This document shows positions 59,466 to 64,000 of a DNA stretch of 64,000 nt, one piece after another. The translations under genes and the position numbers were made by a program. The stretch comes from Vanessa cardui (taxonomy: Eukaryota > Arthropoda > Insecta > Lepidoptera > Nymphalidae). Where the stretch lies: NCBI RefSeq assembly GCF_905220365.1, contig NC_061154.1:9982001-10046000 (forward strand). The letters run 5' to 3'. Under the pieces are notes generated by a model. That model made no database searches. It was given only the letters and a program-made list of their open reading frames with translations, and was not told the DNA's origin. Positions within the stretch are counted from its first letter, which is position 1; every line of letters starts with the position of its first letter.

Positions 59466-61775
59466 TCGCCTTACATTGAAATATTTTAAAGATGAAAAGA
59501 TTGAAGATAACGGATAGTGAATATTATTATTTAACAAATAAATATACGTAATAAAGATGAAGTACGAGGAATTTCATCCATTAAGTAAATGGAGAAAGTT
59601 CTTAAGGAATTGTAATCCCTTCGAAGCTTTAAGTTGAATCATGAAAACTAAAGTTGAAGAGCTCAATCGCTTGTTTTACACCGTTCTGTTCGACGAACTA
59701 CGACGAAATCCTGACTCGTTGTTTAAACTAATATGAAAATCGTTTTACTAAACTATTTCAGTAAATGTTCTCGGTATTTGCATATTTGTGGTATTCATTG
59801 ATATGGAATACTACATATATGACAATATAACGTTTCCATTTTCAAAATGTTATAAGACGCAACCTTGGTCTGTCTTAATTACGACGTTAAATATATCTTT
59901 AGTAAATCATATCTGTTTAGATTTCTCGCGATTTGTTACATTTATTTGTTGTTAAATCGCGGAAGATATTGCATTCTCCATTCGTTTACTTGTATTGGTC
60001 GATAAAAAAGAAAATCACCAGGAGCGGATAGTGTGCAGGCTCCAATGGCTTACGTACTTTCTGTGTAGGAAAACAGAAAACCGGATCTTAAATACACCCT
60101 TGCAAAATGACTTTCCTAGTATGGGTAACGTTTTCTTTGCGACGTTATTCAAATACCCAAAGACCAAAATTTCGTAGTAGACGATCAAATCAGACGCACT
60201 CCAGAATTTCTGTTCACTACGCTATTATAGATAGTCAACTTTTAAATTGTCCGATAATAATAAGAAACACATAAAAAATCACAGTTAAATATTATATTTA
60301 TTAAAACAAAATATTACAAATATACAGAAGTAAATGACAAAATATAGATCTGCAAATTCTATCAAACCTGTAGATAAATGTCCAATATTAATGGAATTTC
60401 AAGAAATTATGTATTTGAGACCTATTATATATTAAGGCTGTTAAGATACGTCTGATTACCTTACTTGAAGTAAATATTTTTAAAAATAGCTAAATGTAAA
60501 TTTCTTCTCATTTTCAACAAATGAAAATTATACCTATGATTATGGCTTTTAGTAAATCGATAAACGTGACATGCATAGTTGGTGTTAAAATACTTGCGTT
60601 AGTTGAATATTTGGTCTGAATGAAATTATTGGCATATTTACGTAAAAGCTTCTGGGAGAGTTAAGAGGGTTACCTCGTACCTGACGAGGTTAGGATCTTA
60701 CGTCTACGCTATTTTCAGTAAATAATGTTTAAAATTTATGGTGGCAACGTAACGTATTTCTTTATACGGGAACAGTTTTGTCGTCAGCCTCGATTCAGTC
60801 GGTAGACTATTAACAATATAATATCGTGCTTAAACTTTTATCGACATAAGTTAGTGAGCTAATAAAACCCGACCTAACAGTTAAATTCTGACAGAACGTT
60901 CGATAACTTTGTCGTGGCTGATAATTTTATCGCATCACCGATGTGAACAGTGTAGTCTTTAATACTTTTATGGCACTAGACATCAGTCACATTTTTCTGA
61001 CCGATAAATATGTTGGTCCATACGTATCCTCAAATATGTAAAAGTATTATGTCTTCGAATCATCAATGTGAATTTATATTCAAGTCTGGGTTACAGGAAA
61101 ATAGCATGAGAAAGTATGCACGAATGCCATTAAATGGTGGCAAAAGTCCAGGTTGTTATGAAAATGTATTTTTGTTTATAAAAAGTTTGTTCGATTCAGT
61201 TCACGTGGTAGAAGTCTTTTTAACTACATTTTTTGTCGAATATGTTTCATTTTGAAACTTCACTCTAAATTCGAGCTTGAAATATTTTTTTCTCATCGAA
61301 TAAATCTTTCCCGTAGTATTTTTAATTTAATAAATCATTGTATTTTAGGAAAGTAATTTTGTCGTTCTTTCGACGAAATACAAAAAAAATATGTATAAAA
61401 ACCCAAATTCTTATCTACCAATACAAAAATAGTATAAATAGATTAAATTAAACTTGAGTTTTATGCGAAAGAATTGCAAATGGTTTTTCCAATATCTTCA
61501 AGATGGAACGACCAATTTAAATTCTTATGATGGTGAATCCCGTATTTTCTAGCGTAGTTCAAGCCAAAGTGAATTAATGAGTCCCCAAAACAAAAGAATG
61601 GTATTCTCATCGTGCGATGTTGAATTAGCAAACTGTCTCTAATTCAATTTTAATTAAGTCTGGTTGAAATTTTGATAGTTGATCCAAATATAATACTTCA
61701 GGGACAAACTAAAAAATGAAATATAATTACAATTATATTAACATGTTGATAAAACCTTAAAGAAAGAAAATATTT
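59466..61775. other. AT-rich unique stretch
   Basis: Small frames at 59995-60177 and 61010-61255 have no domain or splice partners. No repeat recognised. Confidence 0.4.
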
Positions 61776-61960
61776 TGGTGGTAGGGCTTTTTGCAAGTCC
61801 GTCTGGGTACGTACCACCTACTCATAGTATACTCTAGCGCCATATAGCAATACTTTGCATTTCTGAGTTTTGGTTACAGGATGACAGTATAACTAAAGGC
61901 ATGAGGGGCATAATAACTTAGTTCCTAGGGATGATTAAAGTTTATATGCTGCTCTCATGC
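61776..61960 (+). repeat. Short repeat family A copy, 3' truncated
   Basis: 'ttggtggtagggctttttgcaagtccgtctgggtacgtaccacctactcatag' and 'aactaaaggcatgaggggcataataacttagttcctagg' match 50584-50868; the last ~80 bp are missing. Confidence 0.75.
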
Positions 61961-62021
61961 TGCTCTAAAACGAATTGATGGATAAATATACAGCTGATTT
62001 TACCACTTATATAAAGGTTTC

Positions 62022-62183
62022 CTTACAATGTTTTATCATTCACCGAACTCGAGATGAATTATAACCAAAAATTAAGCATGCGAATTCTGGCTCCGAGTGG
62101 TACTTACTCTGATTGGAACTCCCAATTATAATTTAAAATTCGGGTGATCTAGCCACTCTCGCCTTTTTGTCGGCTCTCTTTAT
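62022..62183 (-). mobile_element. tRNA-derived SINE, family C, head half
   Basis: 'ggtttccttacaatgttttatcattcaccgaactcgagatgaattataa', 'attaagcatgcgaattctggc' and the reversed head 'gatctagccactctcgcc...tcggctct' match family C. Confidence 0.65.
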
Positions 62184-63143
62184 AAATATATGAATACACA
62201 TTATGGGGCTTATCGTCTGCTATAGAAAATATTTTCAGCTTATTTACAGCGAAGCTCATCTAGTTACGCCCAAGGGAGGACTCTTATGGTCAGTATAATA
62301 TATAGGCACGATATCTTATGAAAACATGCATTCTATCTCAGGATGTTGTTTCTATATTATACATCGTTAAACACGAGAACGGTTATCGTAGATAAGATAT
62401 TTAAAATTTTCAGTAATGTCTACTTAGAAAATAATACGAGGCCCTTCGTTAAAATCCATTTGTTAGATTAAAAAGTGGATCATCACGTTGCGAACAGTGG
62501 AAGAAGATGATTTTGGTTATAAACGCGACTGTATTTGAAATTAATTGATTGATATAGATATGAAGGTCTACATATAAATCAGTGGAAGAAAATAAAAAAA
62601 ATATGTTCACTTTTATTTTCGTAAATAACTTTGACCAATCATAGACTTGCTTCTGTACTGTGCTACAGGCTGCTCCACGCGGTTTCGTCCGCGTTAAACG
62701 TTCCTTCTCCATCGGCTGTAGCGTGACCTTTATATTGAACTGGGCTTTCAAATCAGTCTGATTGTTCTAGATATTAGTGCTTTCAAATAATATTCAGATT
62801 TATAACATTGTGCAAGCTATAAATGTTAATAAAAAAATATGCTGTAATACTAATGTTAATAGGTTAGTTATTTTTCGAACTGCGGGAGTTCATCAGTTAA
62901 TACTAAACAATGCGCAAGGCTATAATTTGATGGATTTCATAGAAAAATGTTTACATTTGTTATTATTGAATAAATAAATCACGTTTTGACCTTGTTAATG
63001 CCACTAACAGGCGTGTCATCGTTTGCTTGAAGTTCGTTCGAATATTTAATAACTCACTCGATGTTAATACTTACGTTCTTTGCCAACATCACATAATATT
63101 GACCTTTACGTGACCACTGATGAATAAAATAATTATATTTGAT
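62184..63143. other. AT-rich stretch with a repeat remnant
   Basis: The part at 62655-62770 ('gcggtttcgtccgcgttaaacg...ggctgtagcgtgacc') looks like a dispersed repeat in reverse orientation, possibly related to 24140-24245. No gene signal. Confidence 0.4.
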
Positions 63144-63739
63144 ATAAATAAAATTTTAACAAAAAGAAAAACCGACTTCAAACAAAACACTATTTTAAAA
63201 CAAATGAATATGCATGAAAAAGTAATAAAAATAATTGCGTATTCAACATATTTTTTTAAGTCTTCCTAAGTTAAATGAAATGAAAAATATTAGACTACTT
63301 AAAAGTCGTTTAACGATTATATCATGTAGTTATAGTTATTGGTATATTTGGAGCCGGTGTCAGCCACGGTGCCCTTGCCCCAACAATCAAAAGAAAGAAG
63401 CGATACGAGCCCCTTGATTGATCTAGTATATTATTGTGTAAAAGGTAATTTGTAAAAAACATATTTGTCAAAGTATTCTCGTATTGTTTTTTGATAGATA
63501 TACTGTAGGGTTTTATTGGCTGACACCGACTCCAAATATAACAATAATTATAACTACATGATATAATCGTTAATCGACTTTTAAGTAGTCTAATATTTTT
63601 CATTTCATTTAACTTAGGAAGACTTAAAAAAATATGTTGAATACGCAATTATTTTTATTACTTTTTCATGCATATTCATTTGTTTTAAAATAGTGTTTTG
63701 TTTGAAGTCGGTTTTTCTTTTTGTTAAAATTTTATTTAT
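63144..63739. mobile_element. Foldback (long inverted repeat) element
   Basis: Left arm 63144-63365 and right arm 63518-63739 are near-identical reverse complements of 222 bp each, with a 152-bp middle. The outer ends read 'ataaataaaattttaac', then 'aaaccgacttcaaacaaaac'. The inner ends read 'ggtgtcagcc' and 'ggctgacacc'. Because of the symmetry the same open frame (MRIQHIFLSLPKLNEMKN...) appears on both strands. It has no transposase. It is likely a non-autonomous DNA transposon (MITE or foldback type); a head-to-head pair of one repeat is the alternative. Confidence 0.85.
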
Positions 63740-64000
63740 TTTTTGATTTTAAGTGAAGCTGATGTTGACTAACTAATTTTTTTTAATATGGATAGATTAA
63801 ACGTTCCGTTTATATGAGTCAGAAACTACTTCGAGGACAATTTCAAAGGAAACTTGCGAATAAAGCAAAAATAGACTTTCGAAAATGCGGATTTAATACG
63901 TCACGCCGCGTAAACTACAAGGATCCCTCGAAAGAGCTGTAATCGAACTCAGCAAAAAAACTTTGAAAAAGACCAACTATATTTCGTACATCATATGACA
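63740..64000. other. Right edge of the window
   Basis: AT-rich. A GC-richer run near 63895-63950 ('acgtcacgccgcgtaaactac...ctcgaaagagctgtaatcgaact') may be a repeat; no gene recognised. Confidence 0.3.

Noticed and set aside
63235..63648. Matching open frames on both strands
   Set aside because: They are the two arms of the foldback element, so the match is a product of symmetry and not a duplicated gene.

Overview
The window looks like AT-rich nuclear DNA from a moth or butterfly (Lepidoptera). Three things suggest this: spliced genes with GT-AG introns, a Tweedle-family cuticular protein gene, and a dense litter of short interspersed repeats and Helitron-like elements of the kinds common in butterfly genomes. 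I cannot name the species. No bacterial, plasmid or viral genes were seen.

Three protein-coding loci are supported. (1) On the minus strand at 1949..5646 are six exons of frequenin / neuronal calcium sensor 1 (Frq, NCS-1). They cover everything from the end of the N-terminal region to the stop codon, 166 residues. Exon phases join without conflict and one exon is only 25 bp. The first coding exon, about 21 residues by comparison with Drosophila frequenin and including the myristoylation signal, was not found. It lies either unrecognised in the window or beyond its right edge. (2) On the plus strand at 7295..9436 is a two-exon Tweedle (DUF243) cuticular protein of 453 residues. It has a 12-bp first coding exon and a very long Asn/Ser/Gln-rich region ahead of the DUF243 domain. 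(3) On the plus strand at 27758..28633 is a second two-exon gene with the same architecture: a 6-bp first coding exon, a phase-0 intron inside the signal peptide, and DUF243-like blocks. It reads as a strongly diverged Tweedle-like secreted protein of 214 residues.

Everything else, roughly 90% of the window, is non-coding as far as I can read it. From about 9.5 kb to 27 kb and from 29 kb to 64 kb there are AT-rich unique stretches and many decayed repeats. I group the repeats by internal comparison into four short interspersed families (A, B, C, D; B and C are clearly tRNA-derived, D less securely) and four Helitron-like families (H1-H4, starting near TC and ending near CTAGT). There are also LINE 3' fragments, including an RTE-type fragment at 23419..23668, and a 596-bp foldback element with 222-bp arms at 63144..63739. 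If the missing frequenin exon lies beyond the right edge, both cuticular genes and all the repeats sit inside its first intron, on the opposite strand.

I found no convincing new multi-gene system. The most worthwhile leads are the divergent Tweedle-like gene, the long low-complexity Tweedle, and the frequenin oddities (microexon, EF-hand 4 Gly-to-Asp, missing first exon). Repeat boundaries are read by eye and are accurate to perhaps 5-20 bp.
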